Shown here piece by piece: positions 37,338-48,282 of a stretch of DNA of 64,000 nt (position 1 is the first letter of the stretch; the number at the start of each line of letters is the position of its first letter). A model generated the notes under the pieces. The model did not search any database and had not been told where the DNA came from. It was given only the letters and a program-made list of their open reading frames with translations. The position numbers and the translations under genes were made by a program. The stretch is taken from assembly GCF_012349115.1 (NCBI RefSeq), contig NZ_PQIG01000013.1:1-64000 (forward strand), in the 5' to 3' direction. The stretch comes from Rhizobium ruizarguesonis. GTDB taxonomy: Bacteria > Pseudomonadota > Alphaproteobacteria > Rhizobiales > Rhizobiaceae.

Positions 37338-38270
37338 TCAGCCGAAAACCCGCTTCGGGCGAAACTCGCCCTGGCCGATCTCGCCGATCGCGATCAGCCT
37401 GCCGCGGGCCGTCGCATAGGCTTCGCTTTCGGCAACCGGCGCATCGCGGCCACGCACCAGGATCGGGTTGCCCATCTTCAGCCGGTGCGCCTGGTCGTCA
37501 TTGATGACGAGATGGGGCAGGGAGGATAGCGCTTCGCAGGTGTTGATCAGCAGCGCGTCGAGGGCCGCCAGGCGCTCGTCCATATCCTCGATTGATTCCA
37601 GTGCCACGAGATCCGCGAGCGGCACCATGGCCTCTTCCGCGAAAGGCGCGACGAAGGTGCGCCGCAGCCCGGACACATGGCCGTAGCAGCCGAGCTCGCG
37701 CCCGAAATCGCGCGCCAGCGCCCTGACATAAGTACCCTTGCCGCATTCCACTTCGAAATGCGCGCTATCGGCGTCCGGGCAGGCGAGCAAGGTCAGCCGG
37801 AAGATATCGACCTCACGCGAGGGGATTTCGACGGTTTCGCCTTCGCGCGCCAGATCATAGGCGCGTTCACCTGCGATCTTGATAGCGGAAAACTGCGGCG
37901 GCACCTGGCTGATGGTACCGACATATCCAGGCAGGATATCGCGAATCTGCTGTTCGCTCGGGCGTTTGTCCGAACTCTTGGTCACCTCGCCCTCGAGATC
38001 GTCGGTCGCACGCTCCTCGCCCCAGCTCACCGTGAATTCATAGATCTTGCGGCCGTCCATCACGTAGGGAACGGTCTTCGTCGCGTCGCCGAGCGCGATC
38101 GGCAGCATGCCGGAGGCGAGCGGATCGAGCGTGCCGGCATGACCGGCCTTCTCAGCCTTATAGAGCCACTTGATCTTGGAGACGGCTTCCGTCGAGCCGA
38201 AATCCACCGGCTTGTCGAGGATCAGCCAGCCGGAAATCGGCCGGCCTTTGGGTTTGCGTGGTTTGGACAT
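37338..38270 (-). CDS. truB: tRNA pseudouridine(55) synthase
   Basis: A 310-residue enzyme making pseudouridine 55 in the T loop of t[21 protein letters not shown] begins the catalytic domain, and [20 protein letters not shown] contains catalytic Asp49. [20 protein letters not shown] is the conserved second motif. The start ATG at 38270 ([11 protein letters not shown]) overlaps neither rbfA's stop nor a better site; rbfA ends at 38284, giving a 13-base gap. The order rbfA-truB is classic. Confidence 0.96.
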   Translation of the reverse strand: MSKPRKPKGRPISGWLILDKPVDFGSTEAVSKIKWLYKAEKAGHAGTLDPLASGMLPIALGDATKTVPYVMDGRKIYEFTVSWGEERATDDLEGEVTKSSDKRPSEQQIRDILPGYVGTISQVPPQFSAIKIAGERAYDLAREGETVEIPSREVDIFRLTLLACPDADSAHFEVECGKGTYVRALARDFGRELGCYGHVSGLRRTFVAPFAEEAMVPLADLVALESIEDMDERLAALDALLINTCEALSSLPHLVINDDQAHRLKMGNPILVRGRDAPVAESEAYATARGRLIAIGEIGQGEFRPKRVFG

Positions 38271-38283
38271 GCGTCTCTTCTGT

Positions 38284-38688
38284 TTATTGTTCGTCATTAT
38301 CGCCGTCGAGGTCGCGGCTCACCTCGGGCGAACGCAGCAGCTCGTCGATCTTCTTGTAGTTGTCGAAGCTGGTATCGTCGCGGAAGCGTACCTCCGGCAT
38401 GTATTTCATCTGCCGAAGCTGCGGCCCGAGCCGGCCGCGGATGAATCTTGCATGACGGTTCAACGCCTGGATGACGATGCTGTGGTCGGAAACGCCGAGC
38501 GGCGTCACATAGGCGGTGGCGATCTTGAGGTCCGGCGACATGCGCACTTCCGAGATCGAGATCACGGTCGCCTCGATGACGTCGTCACGCACTTCGCCGC
38601 GCTGCAGCACCTGGGTGATAGCGGCGCGAACCTGTTCGCCAATGCGCAGCATGCGCTGCGAAGGCGCGGAAGAAGTTACTCTGGTCAT
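38284..38688 (-). CDS. rbfA: Ribosome-binding factor A
   Basis: A 134-residue KH-like factor for 16S rRNA 5'-end maturation. Signatures are [40 protein letters not shown] and [20 protein letters not shown]. The C-terminus is acidic (DLDGDNDEQ). It lies 149 bases downstream of infB, separated by a long hairpin, and just upstream of truB. Confidence 0.96.
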   Translation of the reverse strand: MTRVTSSAPSQRMLRIGEQVRAAITQVLQRGEVRDDVIEATVISISEVRMSPDLKIATAYVTPLGVSDHSIVIQALNRHARFIRGRLGPQLRQMKYMPEVRFRDDTSFDNYKKIDELLRSPEVSRDLDGDNDEQ

Positions 38689-38781
38689 TGTTATCTCTAT
38701 TTGCCGATGCGGCTGGGAATCGAACCCGTCAAAGGAGAGCGTCCATGACTCTTTTGGTCGAAAAGGTCAAGTCGACAGATG

Positions 38782-38817
38782 CCCGAAAGCCATCCGCCGG
38801 CTGGCGGATGGCTTTCG
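38782..38817 (-). terminator. Perfect 16-bp hairpin between infB and rbfA
   Basis: 38782-38797 pairs perfectly with 38802-38817 around a GGCT tetraloop. It sits 20 bases past the infB stop, inside an operon. With little T-tract, a partial terminator, a processing site or a stabilising structure are all possible. Confidence 0.6.
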
Positions 38818-38837
38818 GAAAGTTCAGGCGCAGCAGT

Positions 38838-41591
38838 TTAGAGCGTGCGCGTGATATGCTCGACGCGGAAGCACTCGATGACGTCGCCGGCGCGCATGTC
38901 CTCGTAGTTTTCGAAGGCCATGCCGCATTCCTGACCCATCGGCACTTCGGACACTTCGTCCTTGAAGCGCTTGAGCGTCTTGAGCTTGCCTTCGTGAACG
39001 ACGACGTCGTTGCGGATGAGGCGGACGCCTGCACCACGTTCGACCTTGCCTTCGACGACACGGCAGCCTGCGACCTTGCCGACCTTGGTGATGTTGAACA
39101 CCTCGAGGATCTCGGCATTGCCGATGAAGGTTTCGCGCCGCTCCGGAGACAGCAGGCCTGACATCGCTGCCTTCACGTCATCCACGAGGTCGTAGATGAT
39201 GTTGTAGTAGCGGATTTCGATGCCTTCGCGCTCGGCGAACTGGCGTGCCTGCGTATTTGCACGAACGTTGAAGCCGATGATGGCCGCGTTCGAGGCTTCA
39301 GCGAGCGAGATATCCGACTCGGTGATGCCGCCGGCGCCCGAATGGACGATGCGGGCGCGGACTTCGTCGGTGCCGAGCTTCTCCAGCGCGCCGGCAATCG
39401 CTTCGATCGAGCCCTGCACGTCACCCTTGATGACCAGCGGGAACTCCTTGATGCCGACGCTCTGGCGCTGCATCATCATCTGTTCCAGCGAACCGCGCTG
39501 TCCCGACTGGCGGGCAGCCGCCTTGTCGCGGGCCAGACGCTGACGATATTCCGAGATTTCGCGGGCGCGGCTTTCGCTTTCGACGACGGCGAACTTGTCG
39601 CCTGCCTGCGGCGTGCCGGACAGACCGAGAACCTCGACCGGGGTCGCGGGGCCGGCTTCCTTCACATGGTCGCCCTTGTCGGTGACGAGGGCGCGCACGC
39701 GGCCCCAGACGTCGCCGGCAACGATGATCTGGCCCGGACGAAGCGTACCCTTCTGGACGAGCACGGTCGCGACCGAACCACGGCCACGATCGAGCTGGGC
39801 TTCAATAACCGTTCCTTCCGCGGTCCGGTTCGCATTGGCCTTGAGATCGAGAATTTCCGCCTGCAGCAGGATCGCCTCGAGCAGCTTGTCGAGGTTCTTG
39901 CCGGTCTTGGCCGAAACCTCGACGTCAAGCACTTCGCCGCCCATGGATTCCACGAAGACTTCGTGCTGCAGCAGTTGGTTACGGACCTTCTGCGGGTCAG
40001 CCTCGTGCTTATCGACCTTGTTGATCGCCACGATGATCGGAACACCGGCCGCCTTGGCGTGGTTGATCGATTCGATCGTCTGCGGCATCACGCTGTCGTC
40101 GGCTGCGACGACCAGGATCGCGATGTCGGTCGCCTGCGCACCGCGGGCACGCATTGCCGTGAAGGCGGCGTGGCCGGGCGTATCGATGAAGGTGATCTTC
40201 TGACCGTTCTGCTCCACCTGATAGGCGCCGATATGCTGGGTGATGCCACCGGCTTCGCCGGAGACCACGTTGGCATGGCGGATGGCGTCGAGCAGCGAGG
40301 TCTTGCCGTGGTCGACATGGCCCATGATGGTAACGACGGGCGGGCGCGAAACCAGTTCGCCATCGTCGTCGGACACGTTGAAGATGCCGAGTTCGACGTC
40401 GGATTCCGACACGCGCCTGACCGTATGGCCGAATTCGCCGGCGATGATTTCGGCAAGGTCGGCGTCGATGACGTCGCCCGGCTTCATCATCTGGCCTTCC
40501 TTCATCAGGTACTTGATGACGTCGACGGCGCGTTCGGACATGCGCTGCGACAGTTCCTGAATGGTGATGGTCTCGGGCAGAACCACTTCGCGGGAGATCT
40601 TCTCGCGGGTTTCCTGCATCTGACCGCGGCGGAACTTCTCCTGCCGGCGACGCATCGCCGAGAGCGACCGACCGCGGGCATTGTCCTCGCCGTCCACATT
40701 GGCGGTGGTGATCGTCAACTTGCCGCGGCGGCGCTCTTCATCCGTCTTCGGACGAGTCGTGACCGGCTTTGCGGGTTCCGGGCGAACGACGCGGCCACGG
40801 ACAGGACCGCCGCGCGCTGCGCCACGATCGTCTTCTTCCTTTTCTTCGCGACGGCCGCGAACGGCCCCAGGGACGGCAGCGCCGGGTGCCGGACGGGCAG
40901 CAGGTGCTCCAGCCGCATCGGGCCGGCGTGCGGCCGGTGCCGACGATGCGGGCTGCGGCGGCCGTGGCGCGTCGGAGCGTGCTTCGGCCGGAGCCGGTTC
41001 TGCGACTGCGGGTTCAGCAACAGCGGGTGCCTCGGCCTGCCGGATAGCCTCTTCAGCGGCCCTGCGGGCAGCTTCTTCCGCTTCGGCTGCCTTGCGGATC
41101 ACCTCTTCGGCGGCACGGCGCTTTTCTTCCTCGGCGCGGCGGATCGCATCCTGGGCGTCACGCGCCTGGGAGTCGGCAAGCGCGCGGCGGCGGGCGTCCA
41201 TCTCTTCCGGCGACAGATGGTTCAGCACCACCGGGCGCGGACGATCGTTCTGGCGCGGCGGCTGGTGGGACTGCTGCGGCGGACGCTGGTTCGTCTGGTT
41301 GTTGTTGCCCTGCTGAACCCGCGGAGCCGGCGTCGGCTGCTGCGGACGCGCCTGCACGGGTGCGGGCGCCGGTTCGGCTGCGCGGACGGGGGCCGGCGGA
41401 GCGACGGGTGTGATCGGCTTTTCGTCTTCCGGGCGCATCGGGCGCCGCTTACGGGTCTCGACGACGACCGCCTTGGTGCGACCTCGACCCATATCCTGGC
41501 GAACGGTGCCCTGGCTCATCCCCGATGGTTTCAGGGTGAGTGTCTTTTTGCCCGCTACGCTGATTGTCTTGTCGTCGTTACTATCGGTCAT
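38838..41591 (-). CDS. infB: Translation initiation factor IF-2
   Basis: A 917-residue GTPase that brings fMet-tRNA to the 30S subunit. The N-terminal 300 residues are Pro/Ala/Arg/Glu-rich and low-complexity, with a helical [20 protein letters not shown] stretch. The G domain carries [20 protein letters not shown] (G1), DTPGHAAF (G3) and [12 protein letters not shown] (G4). Domains II-IV and the C-terminal IF-2C follow, ending [14 protein letters not shown]. It lies 101 bases after the ylxR-like gene. Confidence 0.97.
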   Translation of the reverse strand: MTDSNDDKTISVAGKKTLTLKPSGMSQGTVRQDMGRGRTKAVVVETRKRRPMRPEDEKPITPVAPPAPVRAAEPAPAPVQARPQQPTPAPRVQQGNNNQTNQRPPQQSHQPPRQNDRPRPVVLNHLSPEEMDARRRALADSQARDAQDAIRRAEEEKRRAAEEVIRKAAEAEEAARRAAEEAIRQAEAPAVAEPAVAEPAPAEARSDAPRPPQPASSAPAARRPDAAGAPAARPAPGAAVPGAVRGRREEKEEDDRGAARGGPVRGRVVRPEPAKPVTTRPKTDEERRRGKLTITTANVDGEDNARGRSLSAMRRRQEKFRRGQMQETREKISREVVLPETITIQELSQRMSERAVDVIKYLMKEGQMMKPGDVIDADLAEIIAGEFGHTVRRVSESDVELGIFNVSDDDGELVSRPPVVTIMGHVDHGKTSLLDAIRHANVVSGEAGGITQHIGAYQVEQNGQKITFIDTPGHAAFTAMRARGAQATDIAILVVAADDSVMPQTIESINHAKAAGVPIIVAINKVDKHEADPQKVRNQLLQHEVFVESMGGEVLDVEVSAKTGKNLDKLLEAILLQAEILDLKANANRTAEGTVIEAQLDRGRGSVATVLVQKGTLRPGQIIVAGDVWGRVRALVTDKGDHVKEAGPATPVEVLGLSGTPQAGDKFAVVESESRAREISEYRQRLARDKAAARQSGQRGSLEQMMMQRQSVGIKEFPLVIKGDVQGSIEAIAGALEKLGTDEVRARIVHSGAGGITESDISLAEASNAAIIGFNVRANTQARQFAEREGIEIRYYNIIYDLVDDVKAAMSGLLSPERRETFIGNAEILEVFNITKVGKVAGCRVVEGKVERGAGVRLIRNDVVVHEGKLKTLKRFKDEVSEVPMGQECGMAFENYEDMRAGDVIECFRVEHITRTL

Positions 41592-41692
41592 TCGTTCCCG
41601 TTCCTTCGGACAGGGAGCGATGACTAGATCAGACCCTGTCGTTCAATACTGTCGATCAATGAGTATGGGACCGGCCGATGCCGGTGACCGCC

Positions 41693-42385
41693 TCATTGTT
41701 TTTGCCGGCCAGCGCCGCCCGCTGCCCGGGACTGACCGCCAATACGGTACTGTTCGAGCATCTTTGCGCGCTTCACTACACCTTCACCCGCCTGCCCTGC
41801 AAGCACTGCGGCATGGATAAAAGCATTCTGGCCCATCAGGCCTTCCATTTCGCTCTCCGAGAAGAGACGGAAGGAAGGTATCTCCTCCTCGGTCTCCATT
41901 CCGAGGTGCCAGGCCTTGCGGGCCTGGTCGATTTTCCGGACGCCGTCGTCCGCTGCACCAGTCGCGTGGAACACCGCAAGGGCTGCTCCGCTTCTGACCG
42001 CGGCATCCACTTTCGAGGACCCGCTGACGAACTGGCCGGCTTTCCGCGCCATGTTCATCATCTGCATCAATTGCGCCGCGAGCAGCCGATCGACACTCGC
42101 GCCGAGATCGTCCGCCGCCTTTACATCCGTCTTCAGCGCGCGGGCGAAGAGTTTCTTCGCCACCGCCCTGTCGACCAGCGACCGGTCGATCTTCACCCAG
42201 CATCCGCGTCCCGGAAGCTCGCGCTTCAGATCGGCGACAACTGTTCCATCGGGAGCGGCGACGAAGCGGATCAGCTCTTCCGGCGATCCGCTTTCGCGCG
42301 TCACGATGCACATGCGTCCGTTCACGTCATAACCTGCAAGATCGTCGTCCTCGAGAGGAGCGTCCGGTTCATGCGCGGTCATCAT
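41693..42385 (-). CDS. YlxR-type RNA-binding protein (DUF448) with L7Ae-like part
   Basis: A 230-residue protein. The N-terminal YlxR domain is seen as RMCIVTRESGSPEELIRFVA then ELPGRGCWVKIDRSLVDRAV. A second half (LMQMMNMARKAGQFVSGSSK, then AALAVFHATGAADDGVRKID) resembles the L7Ae/YlxQ ribosomal-protein fold. These proteins are RNA-binding and lie between nusA and infB in most bacteria. Its ATG overlaps the nusA stop by four bases (ATGA), indicating translational coupling. Confidence 0.9.
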   Translation of the reverse strand: MMTAHEPDAPLEDDDLAGYDVNGRMCIVTRESGSPEELIRFVAAPDGTVVADLKRELPGRGCWVKIDRSLVDRAVAKKLFARALKTDVKAADDLGASVDRLLAAQLMQMMNMARKAGQFVSGSSKVDAAVRSGAALAVFHATGAADDGVRKIDQARKAWHLGMETEEEIPSFRLFSESEMEGLMGQNAFIHAAVLAGQAGEGVVKRAKMLEQYRIGGQSRAAGGAGRQKQ

Positions 42386-43983
42386 GCTTCTTGTTCGGCT
42401 TCGGTGACCTCTTCTTCGGTCCCCTTATCCAGGTCCTCTTGCGTGATCCAGCCAGCCGAAAGGCGGGCTTGGACGATCATCTGTTCTGCTTCGACGCGTG
42501 AGACGTCGAACTTCGAGAACAGGCCCTCGAACTTCTTCGTTTCGCCGTTCTTGCGTTCCGACCAGCCGACGAGATCGTCGGCAGCGCAGCCGGCAAAGTC
42601 CTCGATCGACTTGATGCCGTCTTCGCCGAGCGCCACCATCATCTGGGCGGTCATGCCGTTGATTTCACGCAGTTCGTCCTGGACACCGAGCGCCTTGCGC
42701 TTCTCGTCCATCTCGGCTTCGAGACGCTCGAGGAATTCGCGGGCGCGCTGCTGGATTTCCTGCGCCGTCTCCTCGTCGAAACCGTCGATCGAAGAGATTT
42801 CGTCGAGATCGACATAAGCCAGTTCTTCAACCGCGGCAAAACCTTCCGAAGCCAGAACCTGGCCGACCATCTCGTCGACATCGAGCGAATCCATGAACAG
42901 GTTGGTGCGCTCGTTGAATTCCTTCTGGCGGCGTTCCGATTCCTCGGCCTCCGTCATGATGTCGATATCCCAGCCGGTCAGCTGCGAGGCGAGGCGGACG
43001 TTCTGGCCGCGACGGCCGATCGCAAGCGACAGCTGCTCGTCGGGAACGACGACTTCGATACGCTCGGCATCCTCGTCGAGAACGACCTTGGCGACTTCGG
43101 CCGGCTGCAGGGCATTGACGACGAAGGTCGCCGGGTCCTGCGACCACGGAATGATGTCGATCTTCTCGCCCTGGAGCTCGCCGACGACGGCCTGAACGCG
43201 CGAGCCGCGCATACCGACGCAGGCGCCGACCGGATCGATCGAGCTGTCGTTCGAGATCACCGCAATCTTGGCGCGCGAACCCGGATCGCGGGCGACCGAC
43301 TTCACCTGGATGATGCCGTCGTAAATCTCCGGCACTTCCATGGTGAAGAGTTTCACCATGAATTGCGGATGCGTGCGCGACAGGAAGATCTGCGGGCCGC
43401 GCTGCTCGCGACGGACATCATAGACGTATGCACGGACGCGATCGCCATAGCGGACGTTTTCGCGCGGGATCATTTCGTCGCGGCGGATGATGCCTTCGCC
43501 ACGGCCGAGATCGACAATGACGTTCCCGTATTCGACGCGCTTGACGGTACCGTTGACGATTTCGCCGACGCGATCCTTGAATTCGTCGAACTGGCGGTCA
43601 CGCTCCGCTTCGCGGACCTTCTGGACGATCACCTGCTTGGCCGACTGTGCGGCGATACGGCCGAAATCCATCGGCGGCAGCGGATCGGCGATGAAGTCGC
43701 CGAGGGCGGCGTCCGGGTTGCGGTCGCGGGCAAGTTCCAGCGGGATCTGCGTCGAATAATCCTCGGCCTTGTCGACGACTTCGAGCAGGCGCTGCAGACG
43801 GATTTCGCCGGTCTTCGGATTGATGTCGGCCCGGATGTTGGACTCGGTGCCGTAACGGGAGCGTGCCGCCTTCTGGATGGCATCGGCCATTGCGGCCAGC
43901 ACGATCTCGCGGTCGATGACTTTTTCGCGCGCCACTGCATCTGCGATCTGCAGAAGTTCGAGCCGGTTCGCACTGACTGCCAT
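42382..43983 (-). CDS. nusA: Transcription termination/antitermination factor NusA
   Basis: A 533-residue RNA polymerase-binding factor. An N-terminal domain ([20 protein letters not shown]), an S1 domain ([20 protein letters not shown]), two KH domains ([40 protein letters not shown]) and two C-terminal acidic repeats ([20 protein letters not shown]) can be followed. The start ATG at 43983 ([16 protein letters not shown]) has GGAGAAAC upstream. It is second in the operon after rimP. Confidence 0.97.
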   Translation of the reverse strand: MAVSANRLELLQIADAVAREKVIDREIVLAAMADAIQKAARSRYGTESNIRADINPKTGEIRLQRLLEVVDKAEDYSTQIPLELARDRNPDAALGDFIADPLPPMDFGRIAAQSAKQVIVQKVREAERDRQFDEFKDRVGEIVNGTVKRVEYGNVIVDLGRGEGIIRRDEMIPRENVRYGDRVRAYVYDVRREQRGPQIFLSRTHPQFMVKLFTMEVPEIYDGIIQVKSVARDPGSRAKIAVISNDSSIDPVGACVGMRGSRVQAVVGELQGEKIDIIPWSQDPATFVVNALQPAEVAKVVLDEDAERIEVVVPDEQLSLAIGRRGQNVRLASQLTGWDIDIMTEAEESERRQKEFNERTNLFMDSLDVDEMVGQVLASEGFAAVEELAYVDLDEISSIDGFDEETAQEIQQRAREFLERLEAEMDEKRKALGVQDELREINGMTAQMMVALGEDGIKSIEDFAGCAADDLVGWSERKNGETKKFEGLFSKFDVSRVEAEQMIVQARLSAGWITQEDLDKGTEEEVTEAEQEA

Positions 43984-44042
43984 TGTCTTGTTTCTCCGTC
44001 TTTACTCCAGGGTTCCCGTCCCTAGAGCGGTCTGTTGATCGG

Positions 44043-44639
44043 TTATTCTTCGTCTTCTGCGTCGTTCTGGTTGGCGGCCTGGGCTTTCGCCAGCTTGTCG
44101 GCGCGCAACGCATCGCGGATCAGGTCGTCGGTCAGAATGAGCTTCGCATCGCTAAGCGCCGTGAAGGGAATGGTGACCTTCTGCTCTTCCCCATAGGCAA
44201 CCTGGTCACGCTCAAGCGTGAAACCATCTGCGCCTGCTTCGACGATCTTGCCGCGGAAGCGCTTGCGATTGTCGATCAAGATCGACGTCTCGCATTTCAC
44301 AAGGTGGCCCTGCCAGCGGACGAAATCGGATTTCCGCACCATCGGACGGTCGATGCCGGGCGAAGACACTTCCAGATGATACTCTTTATCGATCGGATCT
44401 TCCACATCGAGGACGGGAGAAATCGCCATCGAGACTTCTTCGCAATCCTGAACCGACATCGTGCCGTCGTTGCGTTCGGCCATAACCTGCATCGTCGCGC
44501 CGTTCTGGTTCAGCATCCGGACGCGGATAAGCCTAAAGCCGATGCCGACGAGAACGGGTTCGATGATATCGGCAAGACGCTGGTCGAGCCCGGTTTCGGT
44601 AATCAGCCGCGGCTCAAGTTCGTTGTCTGCGTTTGTCAT
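44043..44639 (-). CDS. rimP: Ribosome maturation factor RimP
   Basis: A 198-residue factor needed for 30S assembly. Signatures are [40 protein letters not shown], then [20 protein letters not shown]. The acidic tail ends AEDEE. The ATG at 44639 ([12 protein letters not shown]) is chosen by family start, though AGGAG lies 19 bases away; ATGs at 44672 and 44732 are in frame and cannot be excluded. It heads rimP-nusA-ylxR-infB, 59 bases before nusA. Confidence 0.93.
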   Translation of the reverse strand: MTNADNELEPRLITETGLDQRLADIIEPVLVGIGFRLIRVRMLNQNGATMQVMAERNDGTMSVQDCEEVSMAISPVLDVEDPIDKEYHLEVSSPGIDRPMVRKSDFVRWQGHLVKCETSILIDNRKRFRGKIVEAGADGFTLERDQVAYGEEQKVTIPFTALSDAKLILTDDLIRDALRADKLAKAQAANQNDAEDEE

Positions 44640-44894
44640 GTCCGACAAGCGGTGCGCTCCTCGCAATTTCATGCTGTTTAAGCGATCGCGGTAATAAAAA
44701 AGAGCGGGTCCTTGCGGCCCACTCTTCATCAAGCGATCAAGAATTTGAGAGGCATATAGTCGGGTTTTTCCGAAATTGCAAGGTCTGCGACCGATTCGGC
44801 CAATTCGCTTCCGGCGACGTGATGAGGCCTATGGCCAGCGCCGGTCTTGCGCATATATTGCCGTTGGCGCGCAATAACAAAAGCGGGAGAAATC

Positions 44895-46526
44895 GTGGCC
44901 TACACTTCGTCGACATTGGCGCCTTTGCGGCACGATACCTACCGCACCATCTGGTTTGCGAGCCTTTCTTCGAATTTCGGCGGCCTGATCCAGGCGGTCG
45001 GCGCCGCCTGGATGATGACGACGATCACCGCCTCGGAGGACATGGTCGCGCTGGTGCAGACCTCGACGGCGCTGCCGATCATGTTGTTTTCGCTGATATC
45101 GGGCGCTCTGGCCGACAATTATGACCGCCGCCGGGTCATGCTGACGGCGCAGTGCATGATGCTCACGGTCTCGGCGCTGCTGACGGCCTCCGCCCTTCTC
45201 GGCTGGATCACGCCCTGGCTGCTGCTCTTCTTCACCTTCCTGATCGGCTGCGGCACCGCGCTCAACAATCCCTCCTGGCAGGCCTCGGTCGGCGACATGG
45301 TGCCGCGCGCCGATCTGCCGGCTGCGGTCACGCTGAACAGCATGGGTTTCAACATCACCCGCAGCGTCGGCCCGGCAATCGGCGGCGTCATCGTCGCCGC
45401 TGCCGGCGCGGCCGCGGCCTTTGCGGTGAACACGCTGAGTTACCTCGCCTTGATCTATGCCCTGCTGCGCTGGCGGCCAGCCGCGCCCGTCTCGACCCTG
45501 CCGCGCGAGGCGCTCGGCAGCGCCATCTTTGCCGGCCTGCGTTATGTCTCGATGTCGCCCAATCTCGAAAAGGTCCTTGTCAGGGGACTGCTCTTCGGCA
45601 TCGGCGCCAGCTCGATCCTGGCGCTGCTGCCGGTGGTCGCCCTCGATCTCGTTGCCGGCGGCCCGCTGACCTATGGTTTCATGCTCGGCGCCTTCGGCAT
45701 CGGCGCGATTGGCGGTGCGGTGCTGAATGCCAGGCTTCGCCAGGTGCTTTCCAGCGAGATGATCATCCGCTTCTCCTTTGCCGGCTTTGCACTGAGTGCG
45801 GTCATCGCAGCCTTCAGCCAGAGTGCCGTCCTCACCTCTGCCGGGCTGCTCGTTTCCGGCGCCTGCTGGGTCTCCGCACTTTCGTTGTTCAACACCATCG
45901 TCCAGCTTTCGACGCCGCGCTGGGTGGTTGGCCGGGCGCTGTCGCTTTATCAGACAGTCACCTTCGGCGGCATTGCCGGCGGCAGCTGGCTGTGGGGCGT
46001 CGCCGCCGATCGCTATGGCGTTGCCGATGCGCTGCTGATGTCATCCGTCGTCATGCTGCTCGGCATCGCCATCGGCCTGCGTTTTTCGATGCCGGCCTTC
46101 GCCTCGCTCAATCTCGACCCGCTGAACCGCTTCACCGAACCGGCCCTCAGTCTCGACATCACACCGCGCAGCGGGCCGATCGTCATCCAGGTCGATTACG
46201 AGATCGCCGATGAGGACCTTGCCGAGTTCATGGAGCTGATGGGTGAACGCCGCCGTATCCGCATCCGCGACGGCGCCCGCAACTGGGCGCTGATGCGTGA
46301 TCTCGAAAATCCCAGCCTTTGGACGGAAACCTACCACACGCCGACCTGGGTCGAATACATAAGGCACAACCAGCGGCGCACGCAGGCCGATGCCGAAAAC
46401 ACCGACAGGCTGCGTGCGCTTCACCGCGGTGAAGGTCCGCTGCATGTCCACCGCATGATCGAACGCCAGGCCATTCCGCCGGGTGACGACGTCTTCCACA
46501 AGGCGCCGATCGATCTGCATCATTGA
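44895..46526 (+). CDS. MFS transporter (MFS_3/EntS type) with C-terminal soluble domain
   Basis: A 543-residue protein whose first 420 residues are a 12-helix major facilitator of the enterobactin-exporter-like group (LADNYDRRRVMLTAQ is the loop 2-3 motif; NNPSWQASVGDMVPRADLPA and NITRSVGPAIGGVI follow). From about residue 425 a soluble domain follows (GPIVIQVDYEIADEDLAEFM, then TYHTPTWVEYIRHNQRRT), resembling the antibiotic-biosynthesis monooxygenase-like tail of this branch. The substrate is unknown. The start is a GTG at 44895 with GGGAG upstream. It is divergent from rimP. Confidence 0.87.
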   Translation: MAYTSSTLAPLRHDTYRTIWFASLSSNFGGLIQAVGAAWMMTTITASEDMVALVQTSTALPIMLFSLISGALADNYDRRRVMLTAQCMMLTVSALLTASALLGWITPWLLLFFTFLIGCGTALNNPSWQASVGDMVPRADLPAAVTLNSMGFNITRSVGPAIGGVIVAAAGAAAAFAVNTLSYLALIYALLRWRPAAPVSTLPREALGSAIFAGLRYVSMSPNLEKVLVRGLLFGIGASSILALLPVVALDLVAGGPLTYGFMLGAFGIGAIGGAVLNARLRQVLSSEMIIRFSFAGFALSAVIAAFSQSAVLTSAGLLVSGACWVSALSLFNTIVQLSTPRWVVGRALSLYQTVTFGGIAGGSWLWGVAADRYGVADALLMSSVVMLLGIAIGLRFSMPAFASLNLDPLNRFTEPALSLDITPRSGPIVIQVDYEIADEDLAEFMELMGERRRIRIRDGARNWALMRDLENPSLWTETYHTPTWVEYIRHNQRRTQADAENTDRLRALHRGEGPLHVHRMIERQAIPPGDDVFHKAPIDLHH

Positions 46527-46548
46527 GACTAGCTAGCAGAGATCAAAA

Positions 46549-47004
46549 ATGTATAGATTCAGGCTCGCCCGCCAATCCGATCTTGCCGCCATCATCCGGC
46601 TTCTGGCCGATGATGATCTTGGCGCCAGCAGGGAGATCGTTTCGGATCCTGTCGACGCGCGTTATCTCTCGGCCTTTGCGGCGATTGAGGCGGACGCCAA
46701 TCAGCTTCTGGCCGTCGCAAGCGATGCGGCCGATCTGGTCGTCGGCTGCCTGCAGCTGAGTTTTGTTCCCGGTCTTTCGAGGACGGGCATGTGGCGCGGC
46801 CAGATCGAAAGCGTGCGTGTCGCAAGTGATCTTCGCGGTTCTGGCCTCGGCTCTGAATTCATCGAATGGGCGATCGCCCAATGTGCCGAGCGCGGTTGCG
46901 GCCTGGTGCAGCTGACATCGGACAAGACGCGGGGGGACGTGATCCGCTTCTACGAGAGGCTCGGTTTCGTCGCCAGCCATGAAGGTTTGAAACGCAACCT
47001 CTGA
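46549..47004 (+). CDS. GNAT family N-acetyltransferase
   Basis: A 151-residue acetyltransferase. The acetyl-CoA loop is VRVASDLRGSGLGSEFIEWA (the R-x-x-G-x-G motif), and the C-terminal beta-bulge region is RGDVIRFYERLGFVASHEGL. The substrate is unknown. It starts 22 bases after the MFS transporter stop on the same strand, so co-transcription is likely. It may act with the exporter, but that is inference. Confidence 0.88.
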   Translation: MYRFRLARQSDLAAIIRLLADDDLGASREIVSDPVDARYLSAFAAIEADANQLLAVASDAADLVVGCLQLSFVPGLSRTGMWRGQIESVRVASDLRGSGLGSEFIEWAIAQCAERGCGLVQLTSDKTRGDVIRFYERLGFVASHEGLKRNL

Positions 47005-47010
47005 AGCCGG

Positions 47011-48282
47011 TTACTTCAGCTTGCCCTTCATCGTGGCCTCGGGAAAACATGTCGGCTTCATGCCGTTCTTTGCCTGCCACTGGCCGATCGAACGCCGGGT
47101 CTTGTAGCCCGGCAGGCCGTCGGAGCCGCCGACATCATAGCCCTGCCGTTCCAGCGCCTTCTGCATGGCGGCGACATCCGAGCGCAGCATCTTGCCGACA
47201 TCGCCCCATCCACCCTGGAAGGCGCCGCCATTATAGGCGATCCGGTCGGCGAGGTTGCCGATATAGAGCGCGTAGAGATCGGAATTATTGTATTCCTTGA
47301 TGACGTAGAAATTCGGCGTGACGATGAATTCCGGTCCGTCGCGGCCGGCCGGAACCAGCATCATGCCCTCAGCCTTCATCTCGCCGGAGGGAAAGCCCTT
47401 GCCGGAGATGCGGTCGATGCCGAGCGAGGCCCAGTGCGACAGCGGCTTTGCCAGATCGGGTCCTTCCTGCGCGCAGGAGACCGCCTCCGGTATCGACACC
47501 TCGAAACCCCAGTCGCGGCCGCGCTGCCAGCCTTTCTTGACAAGGTAATTGGCGATCGAGGCGAGCGTATCGGGCACCGAGGTCCAGATATTGCGGTGAC
47601 CGTCGCCATCGAAATCCACGGCATATTTTAGATAGCTCGTCGGCATGAATTGCGGCTGGCCGAGTGCGCCCGCCCACGAACCCTTGAAGTTGGCAGGTGT
47701 AACGTCGCCGCCGTCGAGAATATGGAGTGCGGCCACCAGCTCGGTGCGGAACATCTCCTTGCGCGTCGACATGAAGGCCTTGGTCGCCAGCACCTCGATC
47801 GCCGAATTCGGGATCTTCGCGGCGCCGAAGCCCGTCTCTCGGCCCCAGATGGCAAGCACGATCGAGCCCGGCACGCCATAGGTCTTTTCGATCCGCTTCA
47901 GCGTCGAGCCATATTGGGCGGCAAAGCCGCGTCCCGTTGCGGCAAGCTTCTTCAGCTGGTCCTCGTTGAAATAGGGAGCGGGTGAGGAAAATTCGGCCTG
48001 CGTCTGCTTCTGCTCCTTCGGCGGCGGGAAGCCCGGCGGAGCGAGATCGGGCAAGTTCCAGTTCAGCGTGATGCCGGAGAAAGCGGCCTGAAAGACCTTC
48101 TCCGAAATGCCGTTCGCCTTCGCCTCCGGCCAGAGGTCGCTCTGCACCCATTTTTCGAACTGCGCCTCGACATCGGCTTTCGAAGGGGCCGCGTAACAGG
48201 AGAGGGGCAGGAGAGCTGCCGCCAACGCGAGTGCGAATATCCGCAGCCGCCGTGGAACACCCCCCTCTGCCCTGCCGGGCAT
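47011..48282 (-). CDS. Lytic murein transglycosylase (MltB type) with peptidoglycan-binding domain
   Basis: A 423-residue periplasmic enzyme that cleaves peptidoglycan glycan strands. After an Arg-rich start and signal peptide (IFALALAAALLPLSCYAAPS), the SLT_2 domain shows GVPGSIVLAIWGRETGFGAA with the catalytic Glu, then SWAGALGQPQFMPTSYLKYA and DFDGDGHRNIW. A C-terminal PG_binding_1 repeat follows (SDVAAMQKALERQGYDVGG). The first in-frame ATG just before the signal lies inside a palindromic repeat at 48282; the frame is open to 48450. The Ser-Cys near the signal end could be a lipobox variant, but the fit is poor. Confidence 0.88.
   Translation of the reverse strand: MPGRAEGGVPRRLRIFALALAAALLPLSCYAAPSKADVEAQFEKWVQSDLWPEAKANGISEKVFQAAFSGITLNWNLPDLAPPGFPPPKEQKQTQAEFSSPAPYFNEDQLKKLAATGRGFAAQYGSTLKRIEKTYGVPGSIVLAIWGRETGFGAAKIPNSAIEVLATKAFMSTRKEMFRTELVAALHILDGGDVTPANFKGSWAGALGQPQFMPTSYLKYAVDFDGDGHRNIWTSVPDTLASIANYLVKKGWQRGRDWGFEVSIPEAVSCAQEGPDLAKPLSHWASLGIDRISGKGFPSGEMKAEGMMLVPAGRDGPEFIVTPNFYVIKEYNNSDLYALYIGNLADRIAYNGGAFQGGWGDVGKMLRSDVAAMQKALERQGYDVGGSDGLPGYKTRRSIGQWQAKNGMKPTCFPEATMKGKLK

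Noticed and set aside
39342..41627. 761-residue open frame antisense to infB
   Set aside because: Shadow of the IF-2 gene; no start signal and no family resemblance.
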